DNA of 14,964 nt, taken from NCBI GenBank assembly GCA_028279945.1, contig JANQMT010000044.1:1-14964 (forward strand), written 5' to 3'. The position numbers and the translations under genes are program-made. A model generated the notes under the pieces. The model did no database searches, was not told the origin of the DNA, and was given only the letters and a program-made list of their open reading frames with translations. Of this stretch, positions 5,886 through 13,645 are shown in pieces. The first letter of the stretch is position 1, and each line of letters begins with the position of its first letter. Source of the DNA: JAKSCF01 sp028279945. Its GTDB lineage: Bacteria; Bacillota; Clostridia; Peptostreptococcales; JAAYPU01.

Positions 5886-7622
5886 ATGAATATTAAAGGT
5901 ATTGCAGCATCACCGGGTATGGCTGTCTCCAAAGCGCTGGTTTATAGGGCAGCTTCTCCGGCTGAAACCGATATAAAAGTGGAGAAAGAAAACATTAAAG
6001 ACGAGTTGATTAGATTCAACGAGGCCCATAAAGACATGGATGCGCTATATAAAGAAATGTGCCAACGTCTGGAAATAAACGGCAAAGCGGTTGAGGCTGA
6101 GGTGCTTTCCATACAGCGCACAATGCTTAACGACAGTCAGTATATTAACAGCATCCGGCAGCAAATCAGCTTAGGGTATAAAGCCGAAACAGCAGTACAG
6201 CGTGAATCTGATGCCAGATGTGCATCTCTTGAGTCAATGGATGATGATTACTTTAAAGATAGAGCCTATGATGTAAAAGATTTAGGACAGCGTCTCATAT
6301 GTCAGCTTCGCAAAGAGGAGTATCAGGATCTCTCAAAACTTACACAAGAGGTAATCGTTGTTGCCGATGATGTTCCCCCATCGGTTATGACATCTATGGA
6401 TACCCATAAGGTAAAGGGAATAATAACGGAGAGTGGAGGTAAGACCTCACACACTGCCATACTAGCTGGAAATATGCAGATTCCTGCTGTGGTAGCCTGT
6501 GGTACGGTGCTCAGAAAGGTAAAAAGTGGGCAGAGCATATTTATTAACGGAACAAAAGGCTTTGCGGAAATCGACCCGGATGCAAAAATGATAAAACGAT
6601 ATGAAAAGGATATTGAGCAGTATCAACAACATACCGAGATGTTAAAGGGTTATCGCCATAGAGAAACATTGACGAAGAATGGACAGAAGATACACCTGTT
6701 TGCAAATATTATGGATGCTGAGTCTGGGGAAAAATTGAAATCTGCTGGAGCTGAAGGTGTAGGACTCTATAGAACAGAGTTTTTATATATGAAAAGAAAG
6801 ACTCCGCCTGGAGAAGATGAGCAATATGCGGCCTATACTTCCATTGCACGTAAGTTAAAAGGTGCACCGGTGATCATAAGGACTATAGATATAGGCGGAG
6901 ACAAAGAGGTAGAGTGCTTGGATTTGGAAAGGGAGAACAACCCTTTTTTAGGATATAAAGGGATCAGAATATGCCTGGATCGTCCGGAACTGTTTATGGT
7001 TCAGCTTCGTGCCTGCCTGCGTGCTTCGGCTGAGGGGAACGTCATGATAATGTTTCCCATGATCTCAGAGCTCAATGAAATCATAAAGGCAAAAGAACGG
7101 GTGGAAGAGGTGAAGGATCGTCTCAGAGCTGAAAACCAGCCTTTTAATGAAAACATAAAAATTGGAATAATGATAGAGGTACCATCAGCGGCAATACTTG
7201 CCGATCAATTGATAGAATATGTTGATTTTTTCAGTATCGGAAGCAACGACCTTATCCAATATACTGTTGCTGCAGACAGGCTTAATCCCAATGTGGCACA
7301 CCTATACAAGCCATTCAATCCTGCTGTATTGAGACTTATGTACGGGACTGTATCAGCAGCCAAAAACGCCGGAAAATTCTGTGGCGTTTGCGGCGAGATG
7401 GGTTCAGATCCGTTATCCATACCATTGGTGTTAGGTTTAGGTGTTTCTGAATTGAGCGTCAATCCTTCTTTGATTTTGGAAACGAGAAAAATAATCTCAG
7501 AAATCGATCTGAAAGAAGCAGAAAAATTGGTGCAGAAAGCACTTTTGTGTTCAAGCGCGGATGCCGTTATGCAGCTGACAAAGGCCTGCTTTCCTCGCTT
7601 ATCCGATTGGCTCAGGGACTGA
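5886..7622 (+). CDS. ptsI: Phosphoenolpyruvate-protein phosphotransferase (PTS enzyme I)
   Basis: A 578-residue cytosolic enzyme that takes phosphate from PEP and gives it to HPr. All key residues are intact and fall at E. coli-like positions: His189 in GGKTSHTAI, Arg296 in GLYRTEFL, Arg332 in RTIDIGG, the metal ligands Glu431 (IEVPSA) and Asp455 (GSNDLIQYT), and Cys502 in CGVCGEMGSDP. The N-terminal helical HPr-binding domain is about 30-145, the phosphohistidine domain about 150-230 and the PEP-binding barrel about 260-560. The start at 5886 is preferred over the in-frame ATG at 5871 because GAGGGTG and AAAAGG lie just before it, while 5871 has no ribosome site. The protein then begins MNIKGIAASPG, as usual for the family. 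It lies 33 bases after the HPr gene and is co-transcribed with it. Confidence 0.95.
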   Translation: MNIKGIAASPGMAVSKALVYRAASPAETDIKVEKENIKDELIRFNEAHKDMDALYKEMCQRLEINGKAVEAEVLSIQRTMLNDSQYINSIRQQISLGYKAETAVQRESDARCASLESMDDDYFKDRAYDVKDLGQRLICQLRKEEYQDLSKLTQEVIVVADDVPPSVMTSMDTHKVKGIITESGGKTSHTAILAGNMQIPAVVACGTVLRKVKSGQSIFINGTKGFAEIDPDAKMIKRYEKDIEQYQQHTEMLKGYRHRETLTKNGQKIHLFANIMDAESGEKLKSAGAEGVGLYRTEFLYMKRKTPPGEDEQYAAYTSIARKLKGAPVIIRTIDIGGDKEVECLDLERENNPFLGYKGIRICLDRPELFMVQLRACLRASAEGNVMIMFPMISELNEIIKAKERVEEVKDRLRAENQPFNENIKIGIMIEVPSAAILADQLIEYVDFFSIGSNDLIQYTVAADRLNPNVAHLYKPFNPAVLRLMYGTVSAAKNAGKFCGVCGEMGSDPLSIPLVLGLGVSELSVNPSLILETRKIISEIDLKEAEKLVQKALLCSSADAVMQLTKACFPRLSDWLRD

Positions 7623-7650
7623 AAGTGTTCAACGAACAATCAAGAAGAGC

Positions 7651-7677
7651 GTGAATTTAGATATGATTGAAATTCAC
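7651..7677. promoter_or_regulatory. Perfect inverted repeat between enzyme I and the regulator gene
   Basis: GTGAATTT (7651-7658) and AAATTCAC (7670-7677) form a perfect 8-base dyad around an 11-base spacer. No T-run follows, so it is not a standard terminator. It could be an operator for the regulator encoded just downstream, or an RNA processing or pausing hairpin that sets EI/HPr expression apart from the EII genes. Confidence 0.4.
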
Positions 7678-7727
7678 CTTAATATAGAGAGGCATTCAAT
7701 GAAAATCAAATCGGCGGAGGGAGAAAA

Positions 7728-9842
7728 ATGGATAAAAGATGTTTTGAAATATTTTCTATTTTGAAATCCTCATGCGATAACGTGACCGTTAGCGGGCTGG
7801 GAAAACAGCTTTCGGTGTCACCGCGAACCATAAGGTATGATCTTGACAAAATAGACGAGTTTTTAAAAGAGAACGGCCTGCCCCCTCTTATAAGAAGCAA
7901 TTGCAGCGGGATATTGCTTCCCGATAATGAGGAAGCAGTGGAACGGTTGAAGGAGCTTGTGAAGAGCATTTCACCTGCAGGGTATTTTTATACGCAGCAT
8001 GAAAGAATTCAACGGATACAATTGGAGTTGTTGTTTTCAGACGGTTATGTAACCATAGCCAGCATGTGTGATAAGCTCATGGTAAGCCGTTCAACCATTG
8101 CAAATGATATTAAGATTGCAAAGAAGGAATTTTTAAACTACGGCATTGTGGTGAAATCAATGCCCAGATATGGTTTTATACTGAGCGGTGACGAAAGAAA
8201 ACTCAGGGATGCCATTGTCTCAATCATGTTTCAGATGTTACCTGGTAATGAGGCATTGGGCTTCATTAAGGAAAAAAGCTACAATATTAGGATTTCTTCG
8301 GTGCTTTACCGTGAATATTTTTCGGATATAGATCTCGGTATTGCATTTAAAATTACAAATCAACTGGAAAAAAAACTTGAGGTTATCTGGAGCGATAACG
8401 GGTTTATAAGGATCGCATATACCGTTGCAGTCTGTTTGAAGCGGAGGGATAAGAGCAAGCAGCTGATATTTACTAAGGCACAGTTGGCTGAGATAGAAAA
8501 TTCCAGGGATTACAACATCGTCATGGATCGATTAAAATATTATGGTTCCAAATATAACATATCCTTCACAAGGGAAGAATCTGTGCTCATTACACTATAT
8601 GTGCTCTGTTCAGAGACCAACTCCATTAGTTACTTTAAAAAGGAAAATCAGATAAAAATACAGATATCGGCTTCTAAGATAATAAGAAGAACAGGAGATC
8701 AACTTAACTTTAATTTTTCTCTACACGATATGTTGCATAATACACTCAGTGAACATCTCAGTCATGCATATTACAGAATTAAGTACTCCATTCGTAATGA
8801 CAGCCGTCTGTACAGTGAGATTGCAAAGAGATATAAAGAAGTGTTTAAAGCAGTAAAAAGCAGCCTGGCTCAATTTGAGGAATTGTTAGGCTGTAAAGTG
8901 CCTGACAATGAGGTAGCAGGTATTGCTACAATGTTTTGTGGCATATATGAAAACAAGACAATTATTGAGCGGATGCGATACCGTATCATAGTAGTGTCCG
9001 ACGAAGGACTTGCTTCTATTAATCTGTTAACATCAAAGTTAGCCGATGCCTTTCCTGAGATAGATATTATGGCAGGGGTTACAAGACATCAGTTGACCAA
9101 TAAGGACATCATCAGTAAGGCCGACTTCATTGTGACCACTACACCGCTTTTTATGACTCATACAAAAGAGATCTTAGTGGATCCGTTTTTAGATTCGGAG
9201 GGAATAGCTGAGATCAAAAGATATATTTCCAATACACCGCCAAAACAGACCAAACCAGTAAGCCACTATCACGATATGCTTACAAAGATGGTGTCCATAG
9301 CATATAAGATTTGTCCGGAAGATATGTATGAGGAACTCATAACCGAATTGATAGAGGAAGTTGGCCCAATTGAAAATATATATTATCGTCGAAGAGGTGT
9401 TATTATGCTCAAAGATATGTTAACCGTGGATACTATTAAATTAAATGTAGGAGCAAATAATTGGGAAGAGGCGGTGAAACTCAGTGGAGAGCTTATGGTA
9501 AAAGCCCAATGTGTTGAGCCAAGATTTGTAGATGCTATGTTAAGGTTCGTTACTGAAAATGGACCCTATGTTGTTATTGCACCGGGAATAGCAATGCCCC
9601 ATGCAAGGCCGGAGGATGGAGTGAATAAGCTTTGTATGAGCCTTCTAACGCTATCCACACCAGTAGAGTTCGGCAGTGAGGACAATGATCCGGTTGAGAT
9701 GGTCATATGCCTGGCCGCAGTGGATAACTCATCGCACTTGGATGCGTTAGCGGAGTTATTGGAGATATTGGGAGATGAGAGTAAATGGAATATTATCAGA
9801 ACAGCCAAAGATGCACAAGACATAATAGCACTTCTTAGTTAA
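7728..9842 (+). CDS. BglG/MtlR-type PRD transcriptional regulator with C-terminal ascorbate-type PTS EIIA domain
   Basis: A 704-residue multidomain regulator: an HTH_11 domain (about 1-62, with VSPRTIRYDLDKI), a second Mga-like winged helix (about 85-170, MVSRSTIANDI), PRD1 (about 190-300), PRD2 (about 310-415), an EIIB-like domain (about 418-502) and a full EIIA domain (about 565-704). The EIIA part resembles UlaC/SgaA: GPYVVIAPGIAMPHARPEDG with acceptor His625 and a second conserved histidine at 670 (NSSHLDAL). It is the only EIIA encoded in this operon. By my alignment the EIIB-like loop has Ser424 where a phosphorylatable Cys is expected, PRD1 has lost both usual histidines (Thr232, Tyr291), and PRD2 keeps only His343 (Met402 at the second site). 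It should activate or repress the PTS genes by DNA binding, with phosphorylation state as signal. GGAGGGAG (7716-7723) supports the ATG at 7728. Confidence 0.88.
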   Translation: MDKRCFEIFSILKSSCDNVTVSGLGKQLSVSPRTIRYDLDKIDEFLKENGLPPLIRSNCSGILLPDNEEAVERLKELVKSISPAGYFYTQHERIQRIQLELLFSDGYVTIASMCDKLMVSRSTIANDIKIAKKEFLNYGIVVKSMPRYGFILSGDERKLRDAIVSIMFQMLPGNEALGFIKEKSYNIRISSVLYREYFSDIDLGIAFKITNQLEKKLEVIWSDNGFIRIAYTVAVCLKRRDKSKQLIFTKAQLAEIENSRDYNIVMDRLKYYGSKYNISFTREESVLITLYVLCSETNSISYFKKENQIKIQISASKIIRRTGDQLNFNFSLHDMLHNTLSEHLSHAYYRIKYSIRNDSRLYSEIAKRYKEVFKAVKSSLAQFEELLGCKVPDNEVAGIATMFCGIYENKTIIERMRYRIIVVSDEGLASINLLTSKLADAFPEIDIMAGVTRHQLTNKDIISKADFIVTTTPLFMTHTKEILVDPFLDSEGIAEIKRYISNTPPKQTKPVSHYHDMLTKMVSIAYKICPEDMYEELITELIEEVGPIENIYYRRRGVIMLKDMLTVDTIKLNVGANNWEEAVKLSGELMVKAQCVEPRFVDAMLRFVTENGPYVVIAPGIAMPHARPEDGVNKLCMSLLTLSTPVEFGSEDNDPVEMVICLAAVDNSSHLDALAELLEILGDESKWNIIRTAKDAQDIIALLS

Positions 9843-9884
9843 ACGAAGAGGAATGGCTGCAAAAACAAAAAAAGGAGGAGTATT

Positions 9885-10178
9885 ATGAAAAGGTTTAAAA
9901 TTGTAACTGTCTGCGGGTGCGGACTTGGGAGCAGCCTTATCGCAAAAATGGCTATCGAGGATATCGTTCATGGGGCAGGGTATTCGGCAAGCATCGAGAC
10001 CGCTGACGGAGGTTCTGCAAAGGGCTATAAGGCCGACTTCTTTGTAACGACTAAGGAGTTTGCAAAGCGTCTTGAGGGCACAGGTATCCCGGTGGTCGTA
10101 GTAACCAACTTTGTGAATAAAGCAGAACTTAAGGAAAAGCTACTCGCTATTATGGAGAAGCATAGTAATAATGAATAG
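9885..10178 (+). CDS. PTS EIIB component, ascorbate (UlaB/SgaB)-like
   Basis: A 97-residue cytosolic EIIB of the lactose/cellobiose-fold superfamily, closest by eye to the ascorbate (UlaB) type. The phosphocysteine loop is at the N-terminus, VCGCGLGSSLIAKM, with Cys10 as the expected acceptor; Cys12 inside the loop is a variant of the CG-x-G loop and could form a disulphide with Cys10 under oxidation. It would receive phosphate from the EIIA domain at the end of the upstream regulator and pass it to the substrate bound in EIIC. AAAGGAGGAG (9871-9880) precedes the start. It is 42 bases after the regulator gene and 15 before the EIIC gene, with no terminator in between, so it belongs to the same transcript. 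Confidence 0.9.
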   Translation: MKRFKIVTVCGCGLGSSLIAKMAIEDIVHGAGYSASIETADGGSAKGYKADFFVTTKEFAKRLEGTGIPVVVVTNFVNKAELKEKLLAIMEKHSNNE

Positions 10179-10193
10179 GAAGGAGGTATTGCT

Positions 10194-11486
10194 ATGCAAA
10201 TCTTTGATTTTTTAATCAATCAGGTCTTTGTTGAGGCATCCGTATTTCTTGGCCTTATCGCACTCATCGGCTTGATACTTCAGGGGCGTAAGTTTGTTGA
10301 TATTATGGAGGGTATGGTCAAGACCATTATCGGTATCATCATCCTTAACGCTGGTATCGGCGTTTTTCTGGGTGCCTTGATTCCTCTCACCAGTACGCTT
10401 AACAGTGTTTTTGGAGTACAGGCGATTATGCCTGACTGCTTTGGCCCATTTGGCATCGTGATGCAGACACTTGCTCAGCAAGTCTCGCTCACATTTGTTA
10501 TCGCATTTATCGTTCATATTATTCTTGTACGGATTGTTCCTTGGATGGGATTCAAAAATGTATTTCTTACCGGCCATATCATGCTCTTTCAATCGGCATG
10601 GTTTGTGATGGCTATTAAATACACTTTAAAACTTGAGAGCACAGCTCTTATACTTACAGCTGCAGTATTTACAGGTATTCTATGGACCGTTCTGCCTGCA
10701 TTGGGAAGGCCTTTTACAAAAGGTTTGACCAATGATGAGTTTACCCTGGGGCATTTGAACACATTAGGTGTCATTATCCCCGCATGGTTGGGAGGAAAAA
10801 TCAAGAATACCAGGAAATGTGAGGATCTGGAGCTTCCCGGCTTCTTGTCTATCTTCAGTGACTACACTGTTCTTCTCGCGTTTTTAATGCCAATCATTTA
10901 TGTCATCATGGGCCTGGCTATTGGTCAGGAAAATATCCAGAATCTTGCAGGAGGTAGAAACTGGATAATTTGGCTCATCCTCTCCGGATTTGAGTTTGCA
11001 GCAGGTATCGCAGTAGTTTTGTACGGCGTACGCATGTTCTTAGCAGCTATGCTACCTGCATTTAGAGGAATCTCTCAGAAGCTGATCCCAGGTGCTATTC
11101 CGGCTCTTGATGATCCTGTTTTCTATCCATATGCACCGGTTGCCGCTATGATAGGATTTGTTGCTGACTTCGCAGCCTCTGTATTGATCACTCTGCTTCT
11201 GATAGCCTTTAAAGCGCCTATTATTATCCTTCCAGGCCCGATATTTTTCTTCTTTGACGGAGCGATTGCCGGCGTATTTGGTGATTTAAAAGGTGGTTGG
11301 AAGGGTGCTGTTATCGGCGGCGTGATCATGGGTGTTATCGTTCAGCTGGGTTCTATCTTGCTTGTACAGTTCCAGCCGGAGCTTATGGGAAGTGGATTGA
11401 TGTTCTCCGGTCCGGATATGGTTCTGTTGTTACCGGTATTCTTCTTGCTCAAAGCCATCGGAGCATTATTAGGTATTACGGCATAA
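10194..11486 (+). CDS. PTS EIIC component, ascorbate (UlaA/SgaT) family
   Basis: A 430-residue polytopic membrane protein forming the substrate channel of the PTS, with about eleven hydrophobic segments. Family hallmarks are an opening helix ending ...GLILQGRKFVDIMEGMVKT, the LNAGIGVF helix, a FLTGH motif (124-128) and the PGPIFFFFDGAIAGVFGD segment near the C-terminus. It is a little shorter than E. coli UlaA (about 465 residues) but appears complete. The family transports L-ascorbate in the known cases and is also found with other, unidentified substrates, so the sugar or acid taken up here is not settled. AAGGAGG (10180-10187) supports the ATG at 10194. It is the last gene of the operon; no L-ascorbate-phosphate lactonase, decarboxylase or epimerase genes follow. 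Confidence 0.92.
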   Translation: MQIFDFLINQVFVEASVFLGLIALIGLILQGRKFVDIMEGMVKTIIGIIILNAGIGVFLGALIPLTSTLNSVFGVQAIMPDCFGPFGIVMQTLAQQVSLTFVIAFIVHIILVRIVPWMGFKNVFLTGHIMLFQSAWFVMAIKYTLKLESTALILTAAVFTGILWTVLPALGRPFTKGLTNDEFTLGHLNTLGVIIPAWLGGKIKNTRKCEDLELPGFLSIFSDYTVLLAFLMPIIYVIMGLAIGQENIQNLAGGRNWIIWLILSGFEFAAGIAVVLYGVRMFLAAMLPAFRGISQKLIPGAIPALDDPVFYPYAPVAAMIGFVADFAASVLITLLLIAFKAPIIILPGPIFFFFDGAIAGVFGDLKGGWKGAVIGGVIMGVIVQLGSILLVQFQPELMGSGLMFSGPDMVLLLPVFFLLKAIGALLGITA

Positions 11487-11490
11487 AGAC

Positions 11491-11521
11491 GTGCACCGCA
11501 TATGCGGTGCACATATCTTTT
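11491..11521 (+). terminator. Palindromic terminator of the PTS operon
   Basis: A perfect 22-base palindrome (11491-11512; half-site GTGCACCGCAT) starts four bases after the EIIC stop codon. It is followed by ATATC and four T. Its stem is GC-rich and strong. Confidence 0.88.
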
Positions 11522-11743
11522 GTCCATTGGATAAATCCCGCAAGATACATTAGCGGTAATAGTAGGTTCTCACAAATTAGGTGTTTCAAGAGTTTCCTCT
11601 TTTTTTCTAGGTATATAAGGCGAAGCTTTTTTACTTGAGTAGAAATTGTCGAAAATAGTTTACATTTATTCCGTAAGAATATTACGGTTATTATTGATTT
11701 TTCATCTCTTTTAGATATAATTAATACGAAGAGGTGATTTTTA
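11522..11743 (+). promoter_or_regulatory. Promoter region of the ATPase/TOPRIM pair, with a CCGTAA-N5-TTACGG dyad
   Basis: A -35-like TTGATT (11694-11699) and a perfect -10 TATAAT (11716-11721), 16 bases apart, predict a start near 11728 and a very short leader before the ATG at 11744. Just upstream of the -35 is the perfect dyad CCGTAA (11671-11676) with TTACGG (11682-11687), a possible operator or activator site. Further upstream, AAGAG-TTTC-CTCTT (11588-11601) followed by a T-run ending at 11607 is a weak second terminator for the PTS operon. No gene is seen in this stretch. Confidence 0.5.
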
Positions 11744-12841
11744 ATGTTAAAGCTATTTGAGGTTTCGGGTTTTAAAAACTTTAAGGACAAAATCATATTG
11801 GATTTTTCAGATGTGCGTGATTACAAATTCAACAGTACTTGCATTACTAAGAATCTTCTGAGCAAGATTATTGTATATGGTAAAAACTCAATCGGCAAAT
11901 CAAACTTTGGGCTTGCTATGTTTGACATTGTCTCTCATTTATCAAGTAAAAATGTCACCCCTGGATTGTACGATTATTATTTGAATGTCAATAGCCTTAA
12001 TGATTATGCGGAATTTCATTATGTCTTTCAATTTGACAATCAAGAGGTTGACTATAGATACCGCAAGGACAACAAGCAGACTTTGATTTATGAGTGTGTT
12101 TCTATTGACAGTACGAAGCTGTTTGAATATGACTATAAAAAGAACAAAGGTAATACCGATGGAATAAAAGAAATTGCACCGACATTGAATTGGGCGTTTC
12201 AAGATGTTGATTCTATTCTCAAATATGTTCTGAATAACACTGTTCTTGACGATAGTCATCCGCTCCGCAGGATGATGCGGTATGTTTCCAATATGCTTTG
12301 GTTCAGAAACTTAGACGAAAACAGATATATCGGATATAAAAGTAAAAGCAACGATTATTACGATTTCATCTTTGAGCCTAAATTACTTTCGGAATTTGAA
12401 GACTTTCTTCACAAATCCGGAATAGAAGATAATCTGGTTGTAAAAAAGGATAGTGATGGCCAAAAACGTTTGTATTTTAAAACCGATACACCGTTACCAT
12501 TTTTCAAGGTTGCATCAAGCGGTACAAAAGCACTGTATAACTTTTTTTACTGGTATAAAACTTCCACTGAAGTTACACTTATGTTTATTGATGAATTCGA
12601 CGCATATTATCATTATGAGCTTGCTGAAAGTATTGTTTTTATGTTGGAAAAGATGGCAGACATACAGGTTATCCTAACTTCGCACAACACAAATTTGTTG
12701 ACAAATCGCATAATGCGTCCAGATTGCTATTTAATTTTGACAAAGGATAAACTGGTTTCTATTGCAAATGCAACTGACCGAGAACTTCGAGAAGGTCACA
12801 ACCTAGAAAAACTTTATATGAGCGGTGAATTTAATGGATAA
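11744..12841 (+). CDS. AAA family ATPase (AAA15/AAA21 type), probable defence-system ATPase
   Basis: A 365-residue ABC/SMC-fold ATPase of the kind found in two-gene phage-defence and abortive-infection systems. It starts with the family pattern MLKLFEVSGFKNFKDKI. It then has Walker A GKNSIGKS (46-53), a signature-like VASSGTKAL (257-264), Walker B LMFIDEFDAYYH (279-290) and a switch histidine His314 in TSHNTNLL, and ends with HNLEKLYMSGEFNG, a common tail in AAA15-type proteins. The region between about 70 and 250 is an insertion without known motifs. GAGGTG (11731-11736) precedes the ATG. It overlaps the following TOPRIM-like gene, suggesting the two proteins form one complex, as AriA/AriB (PARIS), AbiLi/AbiLii and the OLD/TOPRIM systems do. 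Which of these it belongs to cannot be settled by eye. Confidence 0.82.
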   Translation: MLKLFEVSGFKNFKDKIILDFSDVRDYKFNSTCITKNLLSKIIVYGKNSIGKSNFGLAMFDIVSHLSSKNVTPGLYDYYLNVNSLNDYAEFHYVFQFDNQEVDYRYRKDNKQTLIYECVSIDSTKLFEYDYKKNKGNTDGIKEIAPTLNWAFQDVDSILKYVLNNTVLDDSHPLRRMMRYVSNMLWFRNLDENRYIGYKSKSNDYYDFIFEPKLLSEFEDFLHKSGIEDNLVVKKDSDGQKRLYFKTDTPLPFFKVASSGTKALYNFFYWYKTSTEVTLMFIDEFDAYYHYELAESIVFMLEKMADIQVILTSHNTNLLTNRIMRPDCYLILTKDKLVSIANATDRELREGHNLEKLYMSGEFNG

Positions 12842-13574
12842 GACGAGTAAAATACTTGTTCTTGTTGAAGGTGCTAAAACAGATTTACGGCTTATGAAGC
12901 ACTTGCTGCACATATATGGGATCGACAATAGTCATGATGTGGTGTCATACAATACCAACATCTATGTGCTGTATCATGAGATGTTCACCGATGGGGACCC
13001 ATCCTCCATTGATATACTACAGTTACTTAAAGAACGTGAAAGAGATCCTATTAAAAGAGAAATTCTTGACGTTCGTTATTCAGATATTCTTTTGGTGTTT
13101 GATTTGGATCCACAGGATCCGCAATTCTCAGCGGATAAAATTTTGGAGATGATGCAATTTTTTGTTGAGTCCTCCGATATGGGAAAATTGTATTTAAATT
13201 ACCCGATGATCGAAGCATTTTACCATATGAAATCAATACCTGATAAAGACTATAATGATTACATTGTTTCATTACGTGAATTATCCGAAAAAACCTACAA
13301 ACAAAGAGTTAACCAAGAAAACAGAAATCATGATTATTCAAAATTTGCAGTTACTCGTGAAGAATGCAATACGGTAATTTGGCAGAACATAGATAAAGCG
13401 TGGTGTATATCCGAAATGGAAAGGGTTGGAGATAGTATTGAACTCTTACTTCCCGAATCGGTTGAAATTTTAAAAAAACAGCTTCTTAAAATAGAGGTTG
13501 AAAAAGCCATCTCGGTACTTTGTACCTGTATATTCTATATTGTGGATTACAATTCCAAATTTATAACTGAATGA
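12834..13574 (+). CDS. TOPRIM-like (RloB/AbiLii/OLD-like) partner protein of the AAA ATPase
   Basis: A 246-residue soluble protein; I do not recognise it by name. It begins KILVLVEGAKTDLRLMKHLL, the first strand of a TOPRIM fold with the catalytic-type Glu12 in VEG. An acidic pair Asp90/Asp92 appears in DILLVFDLDPQD, the DxD position of TOPRIM. It then has NYPMIEAFYHM (Glu127), matching the place of the 'NPCFE.W' motif of RloB-type proteins. TOPRIM enzymes cut nucleic acids, so it may be the effector of the ATPase pair. The ATG at 12834 overlaps the ATPase gene by eight bases, with GGTGA just upstream; a GTG at 12825 in frame is the alternative and would add three residues. The C-terminal 100 residues have no motif I know. 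A terminator follows directly. Confidence 0.68.
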   Translation: MDKTSKILVLVEGAKTDLRLMKHLLHIYGIDNSHDVVSYNTNIYVLYHEMFTDGDPSSIDILQLLKERERDPIKREILDVRYSDILLVFDLDPQDPQFSADKILEMMQFFVESSDMGKLYLNYPMIEAFYHMKSIPDKDYNDYIVSLRELSEKTYKQRVNQENRNHDYSKFAVTREECNTVIWQNIDKAWCISEMERVGDSIELLLPESVEILKKQLLKIEVEKAISVLCTCIFYIVDYNSKFITE

Positions 13575-13594
13575 ATCATGTCAAAATAAAAAGC

Positions 13595-13645
13595 GAGCTG
13601 TCGTAAGGATGAAATAATCCCTACAACAGCTCATTGCTATTTTTT
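13595..13645 (+). terminator. Intrinsic terminator after the ATPase/TOPRIM pair
   Basis: GAGCTGT-N-GTA-N-GGAT (from 13595) pairs with ATCC-N-TAC-N-ACAGCTC (13617-13632), a long stem with small mismatches and a 6-base loop. ATTGCTA and a T-run (13640-13645) follow. Confidence 0.85.

Noticed and set aside
7699..7764. Small frame of 21 codons (starts MKIKSAEGEKW) overlapping the regulator start
   Set aside because: Too short, overlaps the regulator gene in another frame and has no known likeness; GGAGGGAG fits the regulator start better. A leader-peptide role cannot be excluded but is not supported.
10212..10592. 126-codon open frame on the minus strand inside the EIIC gene
   Set aside because: It is an antisense shadow of a clear membrane transporter; composition is biased toward charged residues as expected for the reverse of hydrophobic codons, and it lacks a ribosome site and family likeness.
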